A stretch of 64,000 nt of DNA from Atopsyche davidsoni (lineage: Eukaryota; Arthropoda; Insecta; Trichoptera; Hydrobiosidae). A program made the translations under genes and the position numbers. The notes beneath the pieces were generated by a model that searched no databases, had not been told where the DNA came from, and was given only the letters and a program-made list of their open reading frames with translations. Position 1 is the stretch's first letter, and each line of letters starts with the position of its first letter. Shown piece after piece: positions 37,641 to 49,500 of this stretch. The DNA lies in assembly GCA_022113835.1 (NCBI GenBank), contig JAILWY010000009.1, positions 11,322,001-11,386,000 on the forward strand, written 5' to 3'.

Positions 37641-37757
37641 ATGACTATAATAGTTTTCCTAATAGACACTTCGGCCTCTATGAATCAAAGAGCTTATTTG
37701 GGTGGACGCCCAACGCTCCTCGATGTGGCCAAAGGGGCCGTGGAAACGTTCGTTAAG
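37641..37757 (+). CDS. IntS6: IntS6 coding exon 1 (VWA, MIDAS DTSAS)
   Basis: 117 nt, residues 1-39, ATG context CAAAATGAC, donor GTACGT, phase 0. It carries the first MIDAS motif and ends AKGAVETFVK. Confidence 0.95.
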
Positions 37758-40700
37758 GTACGTCTCGGTATTGACTGCTCTAATTTGAGGTTATCTAACT
37801 CTGATGGTGAATAATGTTAACGCGAGTGCGATTTTAAAGCTTTTAAATTGTTCGTAGGTGCGTCAAAGGTCCCCTGAAAGCAGAGGCGATAGATATATGC
37901 TGCTGACTTTTGAAGAGCCACCCGTAAACATCAAGGTTGGTAGGATTTTCTGCTAGTGTACGGCTCTTAAATTCCGTTTTCAGGGATCATTCCCCCGTAA
38001 CACTGAAAAATAAAAATTGCGGGCATAGTTCTTGGATCACGAGTCACTTGTGTTGTGTTACTGTTCGGTTGTCGCACATAGTTTATCAGATATCGCGACT
38101 ACCGAAAGAAGCATGAAGCGCACGGCTCCCCCGCTGTCGCTCGCAATGGCGTATGGGTATGCGTGCGCATCGTGCTCATCGCGCACGTCGCGCGCCTGAT
38201 TGGTCCGCGGCTCTCGTGCTCGCCTTCCCATTTAAACAACGGAGGGAACCGGACTCGGGATATGGATTAATATTGAAAATCAAACTATTATATTTATTTG
38301 CACAAAAACATCCACACTGTGCTCGTACTGCATTTATTTATCTACCTTTTGAGTATAGTTTCAATATTATGCCATCGGTCGGGCCACTGCCGTGGCATCT
38401 TATTTTTAGTTTTAACGGTGTAACTTGTTAACTAGTTTATAAATATTTTTTTTCCACAAAACATCTACACTACGATTGTGGTCATACTGCACTTATTTAT
38501 CTACCTTTTGAGTATAGTTTCAGTATTATTATGCCATTAGTGGGATCATTACCGTTGTATCTTATATTTAAGTTTTAATGGTGTATCAGTCTTGTTTACT
38601 AATTTATATGTTTCTTTATTCAGGCTGGGTGGAAAGAGAACTTAGCCACATTTATTAATGAACTAAAAAATCTTCAATGTTTCGGGATGACAACAATGGG
38701 AGCGGCGCTAAAACATGCATTCGATGTACTCAACATAAATCGAATGCAGACTGGAATAGATACGTATGGCCAAGGGAGATGCCCATTTTATTTAGAACCC
38801 TCAGTTATTGTTGTCATAACTGATGGTGGAAAATTATCTAGCAATGGAGGCGTTCAGGAAGATGTAAGTTGAAAATGAAGCATTGTACAATATATTTTTT
38901 TCCAACTGTCAGTACTCGTCAATGAGGTATCAAGTGCTGTGTTGCTTTTTTGCTTACCTTATTTTTATGAATGAATGTATATATGTCATTATAGTATAGA
39001 TTGAAAATTAATATAAAACAAATCTATAATTAGGCTGTTGAATTTATTCACCCTGATGAGACGTAATTAGATAAACTAGCAATAAAATTATCATTGGTGT
39101 AAAATTTGAAAGTCTTTAATGAATATTGAAATTTTACTGTAGTTTTGTATTTATATTGGATGATCACAGTTTCATGTTTGAGATGAATGCAAAATTTGTT
39201 AAAAAAATGTTTTTTTTTTTACTATTTAATGTTGTGTATTTTATATCTTAAATGTGACATGAGATGCGACTTATTGACATTCTTGTATTATTTTTGTTAA
39301 TTTTTATCAATAAGTATTGACTTTGCTATATAATGAAGTCTGAATTATAAATATCTTTTCATCCAAAGTACTAGAATATAATATTTGTTATATTATATTA
39401 AAATATGAAAACTTCACTTATATTTTGACATTTCATATTTTTAGTTCCAAAAACACTGGACTGATTACTTTTAAAGTTCTGTTGTGAATATTGTTAAACC
39501 AAATTTATTTATTTTTCCACAACATTATGCCAAGAAATGTCATATTTGCTTGCTCTCATATTGAGCACATAATTGCTTACTTGTACATTATTTTCATTTT
39601 AAAGATATAATAAAAACTGCATTATAAAAGAATGATGACATCTATGTGATCATCGTGATTGAAAATTCAAATAATTTATTTTATTCATAACAAAATAAAA
39701 TTATTGTGTATTAATTCTTTAATTTTTTAAATTTCTTGGTTCTGTATAATTTAATTGTTAATTACAAAATAAGAGTAAAATATTTTTTGCATTTGAGTAT
39801 ATATTATGTTAAAATGTTCGTAAATCATGTTCTTTACTTTATTCAATCAAAAATTTCAGTTTAATTATTATAGTATTAGCTGCGTAAACATTCCTTTAAC
39901 TCATTTGAATTAATCAAATACAGATTGTAAATAAATTTTACCATGATTAGGTCATATATGGTTTTTTTATCAGTTTTTTTTAATGTGTTAAATAAGAAGA
40001 GTATTTCAAAGAGTTACCTTTTTATATTTAATTTAATTTTACAAACAATTTAGTTTTGCTGAAATAATCTAAAAAATCTTTTTGACTATAAATGTATACA
40101 ATTTGAATTTTGTTCAGTTATCCTCCAATGATATTTATTTATAAAAAAAATATGTAATATGTTACAACCCATAGTAATTTATTGGAAAAGAAATATTTTA
40201 GAATGTGTACAAGTAAAATTGCAGTTAAACATTTAAAATAAATCATGGCACAAAAATACTTTATACCAAAAATTCTCATTTAGTAAATAGAGATATTTTG
40301 TTGGTAAAATAAGTAAATTTTTATCATAAATAATAAATATAACAGTTCTCTGGGTTAGTGTTCCTTGGTCTCCTTGGATACCTTCTCGGGCTTGTTTAAT
40401 ATTCTTCTCTGTCCTAGCTAAATGTAGTTTTCTTGTATGTGGAAAGTCACTCACGATCCTCAACTAAATAAAAAATAGTGGCGCTCATAGAAGCATTTAT
40501 GGTTTTGAAAGGATATGAAAATTTGATGCCGATTTTTTTTTAAAAAGTGGTTAGATTTGTCCTTGATGATCAGTTGTGAGTTCTCTTGTTCTCACGTTGA
40601 TTTTTCTGACTACTGATTCTTGCAATAATTTTACATTTGACAAAGTATTCTTGACTTCCAGCTAAGTTAATGAAGTGTCTTTTTAAGAATCTCGGTTTAT

Positions 40701-43700
40701 CAAGAAGGCTAGCGGCCTCATTACTTGAGAGAGTATAAAAAATTACACTCGCTGCCTCTTTTCAGATCTGATCATCTAGAGCTGACTAGTGGTAGTAGTG
40801 TGGTATGATTGTGAAAAATATAATTTAAATATGGTTAGAGGGTTTCAAGCCCTTGACTCTACGTTTTTCAATTATCTGAATTTTATGATGGTCCTGGCTT
40901 TGGGCAGAGATTTTCATAGTAGCTGAGCTCTATTTATATCTCTCGTTATAACCTATATAAAAATTCCTTCTCACAATTTTATCTGCATATCATTTATCAA
41001 AACTTTTTTGTTGCTGCGAATTTTAATTTCTCTATTATATAAATATATTTATTTTTTAAATGTATAAAATCCTTGTAATAATTAATATTGATTAAGTTAT
41101 TTGATTTTTTTTTACAGTTTAATTTACCAATGAACTGCCCGATTCCGGGCTCCGAACTGACCCGCGAGCCCTTCCGTTGGGATCAGAGATTGTTCTCATT
41201 GGTGCTCCGGCTTTCGGGGACCCCTGCTGTGGAGAGAGACTCTGGACTGGTTCCTTCTGATTCGTCTCCCATAGATGCCATGTGTGAAGTCACAGGAGGT
41301 AATTTTATTTAACAATTATCTATAAATTATTATTTTTATTATAATTTGTACTGATACACGTAATGTCAAAGTAATTTTTGATCAAATTTAAATAAGTAGC
41401 TGCATCAGCTTGGTATTTGTTTATCATAGTAGAGATCAAATTGTCAAAAATTTATAGTGGTAACCATTATGCCGTCGAGTCAATTTCTCTTCTCTTATTT
41501 TAATCAAATAATCATTAACATAAATGATTACATCAATATTGTACAGTCTCTTTACAACTTTAATTTTGATTTTACTGTTTGTTACATAAAATTTACAAAC
41601 AACATGGATGCTTTATCTTAATGCTTGATTTAAAAATAAAATTGACAATACACTATATATGGCTTTTCTAACCAAAATGCTTTATAATTTAACCTTTATG
41701 TAAAATTTTATCTTTCAGGTAGATCCTATTGTATCACATCACATCGCATGCTTATGCAGTGTATTGACAGTTTAGTTCAAAAAGTTCAGAGTGGAGTTGT
41801 AATTAATTTTGAGAAAATTGGACCAGACCCGCCCCCACTGGAGGGCGGTGGGGGTCCTGGCGGCAGAGAAGACAATATAGACGATCCTATGAGCAATAGT
41901 GTGGGTGATCTTGAGAATAAGTCTGATTTATATATGGACGGTGTAGCCTGTGATGGAGAGAAAAATGGGGTTTGTATATTTTATTGATCATGCCTAATTT
42001 AATATAATTTACAATTAAATTTATTTGTATCAGATTTTGGACTTCTTGTTCTGTTATATGATTGATCTATTTTACTTTACATTAAAATAGTTTTAGACAA
42101 GTGTTGATTAAGAAGCAACAAGTTTTCAACTTCTCATTTAACTGATAGTTTTTCTTCAATTAGTTATCGCATGCTTTGTATTCGGTAAGTTAAAATAACA
42201 TTATTTTCATTGTTACAGACACGGTGGAATAATGGGCAAGCTTTTATGGGTAATCAGGGTGCTGGACAAAACGCTTTAAACAATGTTGCTTGGCACTCGT
42301 GTAGGAAGCTTATCTATGTTCCTAGAACAGTCGCTCAAAAAGGTTTTGCGGTTGGCTTCTGGCCAATACCTGAGTCATTCAGGCCTGATCCTAACGCTCC
42401 CACTCTTGTGAGTAACAATAATATATATCTTATGAAAATAAAACATGGTTAAACAAAAATATCATATAATTTTTTGTTGTAGCCTCCTCGCTCTGCTCAC
42501 CCTGCAGTTAAGTTTACTTGCTCTTCTCAGGAGCCTATGGTTATAGACATATTACCATTCGACAAATATGAGCTTGAACCTAGTCCTCTTACTCAATACA
42601 TATTAGCTCGGAAACAACCGACAGTTTGCTGGCAGGTAGGTGTAGTGTAATATATTTAACTTGTCAAACTGTAATATGCAACTGTATGTACTGTGTAAAA
42701 TTTATTTCATTAATTTATGCAAATGATCATTCAATTTTGTCCATTATATCTTTATCACCTGGGACTTGAAACAAATTTTTTTTCAGTCTTTGATTTAACA
42801 AAATATTTACTGTATTTAAACCTAGAGCTCCCGGGGAGCTATTCAAGTTGCTTTGATTGAAATGCCTACGATAATTATACTCATGATTACAATTTTTTAT
42901 AAAAAAAAATTGCTAAAACTCGATTATTTTCATAATATCAATATTTTTTTTATACCATACTATGTCAACACATTGAGTGTGTTGTGCCTAGTTAGTTCCT
43001 AACTAAAGATTCGTGGCATGCTTCGTGGATTAATTTATTCCATATAACTTTTGTAAGTGTTGTAGAAATTCAATGTGATTATAAATTTATTTATTTTATT
43101 TATTTTTTTCAATAATTTGTAAATATGTAACTTCCTTGCCGGGAAAAACTAATTACATTTCTATGGTACCAGGTGTTTGTGGCGAACAGTTGTAAGGGTG
43201 TAGACGTAGGCCATCCTTTTGGTTATCTAAAAGCGAGTACTAATCTTACTTGTGTCAACTTGTATGTTATGCCATACAACTATCCAGTTCTTCTGCCGCT
43301 TCTCGATGACCTGTTTAAAGTTCATAGATACAAACCTACGCCTGAATGGAAACAGATGTTTCAACAATACATTGACAGGATGCCATCATATTATGTTCCG
43401 GTATGTGTACATATTTTAAATTTCTTTACCTAGATATTGTATTATCATACATCACTAATTTATTGTATATCCACTTACCAACTTTTATTTACATTATTTT
43501 TTATTAGAACTGATTTCAGAAATTTCTCTTATTTATTTATGGTTTGTGTGGTGAAAAATGCATCAAGTGCTTATTAATTTTGTATTTTTACAGCCTTTGA
43601 AGAGGGCACTATCCAAAATGGGTGCTCCTGGTCCTCTGGTGCAAAGCTTAGTACCCGATTCTCAAGATAATGCTTTAAGTTACTCAGTATTGAATTATCT

Positions 43701-46700
43701 GAAAAGATTAAAAAATCAAGCAAAGATAGAATTTGATAAACTCTGTGGTGATGTTTTGAACAAAGTAGGTACTAATGCTCCACCGGTGAAAGGAGCAGAA
43801 AGTGTAAGGGTAAATCCGAGAATGCCACTGAAGAAAGATCTGACCACCCATCCCTGCTTGCAAGATAAATTTACAGCCCTAAGAGATCAATTAAATGAAT
43901 TTGGAGGATTTGTAGTGGGATTGTCTAGAAGTCGGCACAAAGCTCAGGCCCACACTTACAGGAACCCATTTGATATACAACGAAGAGATTTACTTGATCA
44001 GGTTGGTGTAGATAAAATATCTGTAATTTTATTTTATATAAAAGTTTTGTTTTATTTGTCAATAATATCATGTATTAATTTTTTATTTATTTATAGGTGG
44101 TTCGAATGAGAGCAAATTTCCTACAACCGTCATTAGCTCATACTAAATTAGTGGATGATGACTCACTTCATTCTATGCCCGTGGCTCAGATGGGCAACTA
44201 TCAGGAATATCTCAAGAGAATGACTTCTCAGCTAAGAGAAATTGAATCAACCCCCGTCAGACAACACATGTTTGGAAATCCATTTAAAATAGACAAAGTA
44301 ATTGATTTTAATCATGTAACATGATTTTATTTTACTCTACACTTAAGCTTCTGTTTGGGAATCTATCAATAATTATTTGTATTTTATTCTTGCAGCGGAT
44401 GATGGTTGATGAGGCTGATATTGATCTCGTTGGAGGGGTTAGTGGAGGAACTAGAGTCACAACTAAACGCCCTCTTACTCCTACAGGAGAACTTTCTATT
44501 AGCCCTATGACATCAAGGGCTCCACCTAAACGGAAACCTGGACCTTTACCCTCTCACATTACAGCGAGACGCCCCTCCACTCCCACCCCTGTTCCTGTCA
44601 CTCCGCCAGCATCTCCCAGTGTTCCTCCAGAACCAGTGCCAGGTGTATATGGAAGACCACCTGAGCCCGTGGGGATGTGGGCACACCCTGGCAATGGAGA
44701 TGTTGCCTTACCTTCAATAGACGTAGGCCCATGTATAAGTAGTATGGATATGGGAATTGGAGGTATATTCCCCCAAGCTATTACTTATCAACCACCAGTA
44801 CCTGTGAATATGAGCTCACTTCCCCCTGTGGTTAAACCATTACTCAACGGAGGTAAGTCTGTGTACCATTTTTCATATGAATATTTTATGTTATTTCTGT
44901 AGTATTTTAAGTATTTCTGTAGGACTGCTTTTATAATATTACGGCCATGAATATTGTTTTCCTTGAATTACAGATAGTTATCTCTCAGTTAGTCTTAAAC
45001 AACCGAGGTCTCCATCACCGCCCCCGCCTCCCGGCCTTCCTTCTTTTGCCACCATTCCTACATTGGCGCCCATGTCTATAAAAGATGAGGACCCCCAAGA
45101 GCGACAGATCAGCATGATTCTACATGAAGTCACTGGACTGGGTTCGAGGGCAACCTTTAGACCGATTGTTCCTCATCAACCGCCTCCTTTGACCAGAAAA
45201 GAAATAGGTGAAATAAGACGACACAATCTAAACGTGAGAGCACAGGTTTACAAAGCTGTAAGACGTCCTGGACGGGGTAAGTTATCTTTTTTTTTTCTAA
45301 AGAAGTTAATCTTAATAAGGTATATTATTCTTTTTTAAAAATTTTATTTTGTTCTTTTATTTTCAATAATTTTTTATTGTTTCCTTATAATGGTAGGAAT
45401 TATTATTATTTTCATTTTAAAGGGAATGCAGTTTATTTGAATTGATCTAAGTGAATAATTAAACGTAATTTGCCAAAATTATTTTAAATTATTCAATTTG
45501 CACATCTTGATTAAATACAGTGCTTAGTGCTTAGTAGCTTTAAAAATCACTATAATTTTTTTGTCATTTCAATTAATATTGGTATTATTTTTGTGTTATG
45601 TAACCATATCCACTTTTTCTTATCCTTTTTTGATCATGTTATAAATAAGTAATTTTTTGTTCCTGTACTTATTGACCTTCATGTCTTATAATATATTGGG
45701 TTTTATTTTAATACTAGAAATGTAGCCCGTCACAGAATGACGCGCATTCGATGAACAATGCTTACAATAATAAGATGAATAATGCTTTAATTTTGTACCA
45801 TCAGTTGGATGAAGGTGCGAAGTTCTGTGATATACCTTGGCCTTGAACTTTGAAGCAGAGTGGCCCACTGTTAATTTAGCTCCCATTGATGCAAAAGATA
45901 TACTGTTATTGTATGATCTTATTTTTCTCTTGAAATTTACATTATAAATATCCTTTAAATATACTGGGGAAATAGGCCTTGCTGGTAGTTTCACTTTATC
46001 TTTGTGCACTTGAACTGTTGAACTTTCCATCTGATGGGTTTTCTGCTTGATAATGTTGTAAAGCATTGCAGAATCGACAGGTCACACTAATTAATCCGAA
46101 GACAAACGCAGCGTTCGCTGTGCATCAGTTTCTTTTTGTCTTGAGGTCGATGCGCGTACTCGAATTTTAAGAAGACGCTGCTCACGTTTTCCTTCCAACT
46201 CATTGCTTGACATTTATGTCACATTTCGTGTCACAAACAACGCATCACTTTTCACTGCACTGTTCTTTATTTGATGCAGTCTTTATCACGTTCAATTGTG
46301 CAATTCTTTTTTAATTACGTTTTCTGTGCGTAGAAGGTGTTATTTTGAGTTATTAATGATGTGATTAATAATTTCTAATGCAATTTCGATAAAAAAATGG
46401 AGATGGCGTTTGTGTCAAACTGACATAAGCTGGAAATTTCTTAGAAGCATCTAAAATTTGTTTTTTTTGTAAAAGTTCTAAATTTGAAATTCTCACGGTG
46501 AAGAACTGAATCATATAATTCGTACATATTTTAATTCGCTAAAGCATATTTTAAAGTTTATGAATGAAAATATTATCCTATCGTCTTGAAATTCGGCACA
46601 TAGCTGCGGAAAAATTTACTTAACTTATGTGCAAAAAATCAGCGTTGTATCTTTTAAGATATTCTATACAGAACGGAAAAATGAAACATACATACATACA

Positions 46701-47642
46701 TACATACAAACATACAAACACACAATGGCTATTATTATAGTAGATATGGACTAGTCAAGTGTTCTCTCACATTACTTGATTATAGTCAGCATTTGGAGAT
46801 TGACAAACAACTTAACTATAGGTCCTATGAAAGAAAAGTAATTTTTTGATTGATATATTTGTCAGTTGCTGAATGTACTGCTTAATGTACGACTGTTCTG
46901 TGAGTTAATAAACCAGTCAAAAATTTTCCATTAATAGCATTTCTAATAACAACTAAAATATAACTAAAAATTATATGTAAATATCAATGATTTGTGGTGA
47001 AGGCATGCAGTATATAATATGTTATTAAATATTAAGGTTTACCATTTAAAATATATAGATAAATTTATTTCTTAAATGAAAATGATAGTTATTAGAAGAG
47101 TCACAGGTAAATTCAATGATTTATTTTATATTTCATAGTGTTTTATTTGTTCTCTCCAATTAAGTCAGTTTCCTCCCGAAATACTATTTACAAACAAATA
47201 CAAACACAGTTTTACAAACATTTTTATTTGTTGATAAAATTTATAATATTTACAACAATCTACCAGTTATAATTTAAAACAAATGTATAATGGAATCGCT
47301 TCACTGTTATTTTCTTAAAGCCTGTAGCTAAATGTTATGTGTTGATTTACTGGAAAGTACTAGGATTATGAACAATAACTTGTTGCAGATTATTCGGAAC
47401 TGTTTGATCATCTAAAATGCTTGCGAGGCGGAGTAGCTACAAAGAAGGTGGTGTTGCAAGAAGTCATTGAAGAGTCCCTCCGTTTTAAGAGAAAGGCTCT
47501 CTCTAAGCTACTGCAGCAGTTCGCCGCCGCCATGGAGAAAAATGGAAATTCGGGGCAAGGAGGCCCGATTGTGAAAAAGGAGTTCATGTTAGAGTGCAGT
47601 GGCGGTGTTGTGTACTCTCCGCAGAATAATCACCACAGTTAA
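37641..47642 (+). CDS. IntS6: Integrator complex subunit 6, 13 coding exons
   Basis: IntS6 is a nuclear Integrator subunit. Integrator cleaves snRNA and other nascent RNA 3' ends, and IntS6 helps dock PP2A. Coding exons: 37641-37757, 37858-37935, 38624-38863, 41118-41298, 41719-41969, 42219-42407, 42483-42635, 43173-43400, 43594-44001, 44097-44297, 44396-44852, 44974-45276, 47389-47642; 3060 nt, 1019 residues (human about 887). The N-terminal VWA domain (about 1-205) has an intact MIDAS: D9-T-S11-A-S13, Thr88/Thr89 in GMTTMG, and D132 in ITDGGK. Conserved core blocks follow: GPDP, WHSCRKLIYV, PFDKYELEPSPLTQ, HPFGYLKAST, VMPYNYPVLLPLLDDLFKVH, MGNYQEYLK. Residues 690-890 are Pro/Ser-rich. The C-terminal INTS6/SAGE1/DDX26B domain (about 915-985) has VYKAVRRPGR and EESLRFKRKALSKLL. 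A Gly/Asp/Asn-rich insertion of about 50 residues (244-313) is absent from human. Start chosen at MTIIVFLIDTSASM, the conserved N-terminus. Confidence 0.97.
37858..37935 (+). CDS. IntS6: IntS6 coding exon 2
   Basis: 78 nt, residues 40-65, acceptor TTCGTAG, donor GTTGGT (no purine at +3). Reads SRGDRYMLLTFEEPP, conserved in the family. Confidence 0.93.
38301..38613 (+). repeat. 154-bp tandem duplication in IntS6 intron 2
   Basis: The segment from 38301 is repeated from 38455 with moderate divergence. Both copies share CACAAAA, ACTGCA-TTATTTATC, CTACCTTTTGAGTATAGTTTC and later GTTTTAA-GGTGTA. The second copy runs up to the polypyrimidine tract of the exon 3 acceptor, so the duplication abuts a functional splice site. 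Confidence 0.75.
38624..38863 (+). CDS. IntS6: IntS6 coding exon 3 (VWA, ITDGGK)
   Basis: 240 nt, residues 66-145, acceptor TTATTCAG, donor GTAAGT. It has AGWKENLATFINELKNL, TGIDTYGQGRCPF and the MIDAS Asp132. The upstream intron carries a tandem duplication reaching almost to this acceptor. Confidence 0.95.
38864..41117 (+). other. IntS6 intron 3, mostly featureless
   Basis: 2.25 kb, A+T-rich. A GC-richer patch at about 40330-40960 has short antisense open stretches (for example minus 40463-40345, reading VSDFPHTRKLHLARTEKNIK). I could not assign these to any protein; they may be a decayed transposon. Nothing else seen. Confidence 0.4.
41118..41298 (+). CDS. IntS6: IntS6 coding exon 4
   Basis: 181 nt, residues 146-205 plus one base, acceptor TTTACAG, donor GTAATT. 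PIPGSELTREPFRWDQRLF and CEVTGG close the VWA region. Confidence 0.93.
41719..41969 (+). CDS. IntS6: IntS6 coding exon 5 (with lineage insertion)
   Basis: 251 nt, residues 206-289, acceptor TTTCAG, donor GTTTGT. The first half (SLVQKVQSGVVINFEK) is conserved. From residue 244 the sequence becomes Gly-rich (EGGGGPGG) and then acidic/Asn-rich, with no match to vertebrate IntS6. Confidence 0.9.
42219..42407 (+). CDS. IntS6: IntS6 coding exon 6
   Basis: 189 nt, residues 290-352, acceptor GTTACAG, donor GTGAGT. The first 24 residues belong to the insertion; conservation resumes at WHSCRKLIYVP and FWPIPESFRPDP. Confidence 0.92.
42483..42635 (+). CDS. IntS6: IntS6 coding exon 7
   Basis: 153 nt, residues 353-403, acceptor GTTGTAG, donor GTAGGT. 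Reads SQEPMVIDILPFDKYELEP, then SPLTQYILARKQPTVCWQ. Confidence 0.94.
43173..43400 (+). CDS. IntS6: IntS6 coding exon 8
   Basis: 228 nt, residues 404-479, acceptor GTACCAG, donor GTATGT. Very conserved: VGHPFGYLKAST, CVNLYVMPYNYPVLLPLL. Confidence 0.95.
43594..44001 (+). CDS. IntS6: IntS6 coding exon 9
   Basis: 408 nt, residues 480-615, acceptor TTTACAG, donor GTTGGT. PLKRALSKMGAP and YSVLNYLKRLKNQAKIE at the start and YRNPFDIQRRDLLDQ at the end are conserved; the middle is looser. Confidence 0.94.
44097..44297 (+). CDS. IntS6: IntS6 coding exon 10
   Basis: 201 nt, residues 616-682, acceptor TTATAG, donor GTAATT. Contains VRMRANFL, AQMGNYQEYLKRM and FGNPFKIDK, all family signatures. Confidence 0.94.
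44396..44852 (+). CDS. IntS6: IntS6 coding exon 11 (proline-rich)
   Basis: 457 nt, residues 683-834 plus one base, acceptor TTGCAG, donor GTAAGT. It starts RMMVDEAD (conserved) and continues into a Pro/Ser/Thr-rich, probably disordered segment. Confidence 0.9.
44974..45276 (+). CDS. IntS6: IntS6 coding exon 12
   Basis: 303 nt, acceptor ATTACAG, donor GTAAGT, phase 1 on both sides. A Pro-rich start (SPPPPPGLP) leads to EIRRHNLNVRAQVYKAVRRP, the beginning of the conserved C-terminal domain. Confidence 0.92.
45714..46744 (-). mobile_element. Non-autonomous Helitron in IntS6 intron 12
   Basis: On the minus strand the element starts A|TCTACTATAATAATAG at 46744 and ends CTAG|T at 45714. A perfect 5-bp hairpin (CGTCA, 5-nt loop, TGACG; 45728-45742) lies 10 nt before the terminal CTAG. 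The TC start, subterminal hairpin, CTAG end, A|T insertion site and lack of target duplication are the Helitron hallmarks. A CATA microsatellite (about 46687-46715) sits just inside the 5' end. It has a 126-codon open frame (46066-45686) with no recognisable Rep/helicase motif. It occupies about half of the 2.1-kb intron. Confidence 0.75.
47389..47642 (+). CDS. IntS6: IntS6 coding exon 13 (C-terminal domain and stop)
   Basis: 254 nt including TAA, acceptor GTTGCAG. YSELFDHLKCLRGG and VIEESLRFKRKALSKLLQQF complete the C-terminal domain; the last 30 residues are not conserved. Confidence 0.94.
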
Positions 47643-47696
47643 AATGCCACAATTGTGGCCTTAAAATACGTGCGGGGTCTAGTTCTTGACTATGAA

Positions 47697-47702
47697 AATA
47701 AA
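47697..47702 (+). terminator. IntS6 polyadenylation signal
   Basis: AATAAA lies 55 nt after the IntS6 stop codon, the first canonical hexamer downstream. Later signals could give longer 3' UTRs. Confidence 0.5.
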
Positions 47703-49500
47703 TATATATTGCAAATAATAATCAGTATGGATTGCAGTAGAAATCTGTGAATGGTTCGGCCATATTTTATTGAATATTATTTTTAATTACAAGTACGTGC
47801 TTGTGTCGTTAATTGTTTAATTTTTTCCGATGCGAGTTTAAATTAAAGGTCTAGATGGGGTATTACAAAGCGTCTGCGAGTGATGGCTCATTAATTTTGA
47901 AAATAATTTCTAATGAATTGATTTATATAGTACGTAAAAAATGTACTTATGTAATATTAAAATATGTATTTTAATATTTATTAGAAGTGGCCACTTTTAT
48001 TAGTAAATTAGGCGAGTATTAATTTCAATAAGGATTTGTGTTCATTATAAATCTGCAGACTTCTACTGTGATTCGCGAGTAAAAAATAGTGTGTGTTCGG
48101 TTATTGTTTAGTTAAAATCTTGTTTATTTCCGAAAAAGCGTGTTAAAAAACTTTAATGTGTAATATTAAAATTATGTTCTTAAATATATAAAGATGAAAG
48201 GAATAAAAAAAAAATGAATTGTGTTACAGTTAATTAATTATTAATAATTTAATGCTCGACTTAAACTCTGTGGAAAGTTGTAAGAGTCGTGTGCGCCGCC
48301 ACTGTATTGACAGAATCAATCTATTTTTGTTCGTCATGTTGTGGATCGTCAGGTGCGATAAAGTTGGATACGAAGATTTTAAACATTATTCAATGGTGAA
48401 ATACAAACGAGTTCGGTGATCTCTCAGCTTTAATAGTGAAGTTACAGAAGTATCTGGACGGCAGATGTTGGTATAACATTTTTAATACCAAAAATAAATC
48501 AAGTTTAAAATTTTTACACTGATTTGATCGATTAATTTACTTGTAACATGCCAAATATTTATTACATGATTGTTATATTTTTACTTCAGATTTTTATTGA
48601 AAAGAGAATGGTGTCCTCAAATGCACAATTACTTGTTCGTGTATTTTTATACTGCCATCTATGTATTTTGTTGAAAAACCAATTCCCTACGCGTATTTTT
48701 TGCAATTTCCTTGTTTTTGAATATGATAATAGTGCTTTGATCTGTTCACAGATGCCGCCAGTGTCGAGTCCTTTTTGGTTCTCTGACCTTTTATCGGTTT
48801 TTTATAAAAAAATATTGTCTGGTAATGTCAAACAAAAGAAAAACATTTGACGACAGCTATGAAGTTTTATAAAATAAAACTAAGTAGCAAAATTGAATTC
48901 TTACCTATTCACAGGATAAGTAAAATACCATGTATAAAAACGAATTTTTAGATATCAATGTATGACATAAATATTATAGCAGTTTGGTGGAATCCCAAAT
49001 ATTGTGTAATTTTCAGTAATATGTAACAAAAATATGCAGAGTATACAGGTTTTTCCTGTTCATATTTTATGTGGGTAAGTGATAGTATAGAAATGTCACA
49101 TGCAAACTGATGTGCTAGCAATATAATGAACTAGCAATTCACCAATAGTTAAATGACATTTTATTATAATATATTTGTATGATCACTTAAATAATGACTG
49201 AACAATACATGGCACTGAGCATGCAGCAGCTCAAAACCTATCGCTATGGTTGACTATTCGAAAAGTATTGTCTGAGATAAAAGAAACACTTAACATTGCT
49301 TTAATTATATCTACCAATAATATGTGGGAGTTTATTAGTTTGATAGTTATTTTATTTAAAAGAAATTTCAATCAGCAATCATTTGGGATAGTTAAACAGG
49401 TAGCCTTACTGCAAAATCTTATTAAGATAGTTCATCATATTAAATATTCTTTGAAAACAATAGTTATAAGAAAAATTCAGTACAAATAAGAATTGATAAT
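47703..49500. other. A+T-rich DNA downstream of IntS6
   Basis: May include an extended IntS6 3' UTR. Short open frames at 48548-48850 and 49250-49489 have A+T-driven composition and no recognisable product. Confidence 0.4.

Noticed and set aside
45686..46066. 126-codon minus ORF as a nested gene in IntS6 intron 12
   Set aside because: It lies inside the Helitron, runs past its end and shows no known domain.
46687..46715. CATA microsatellite as an independent repeat
   Set aside because: It is part of the Helitron 5' end.
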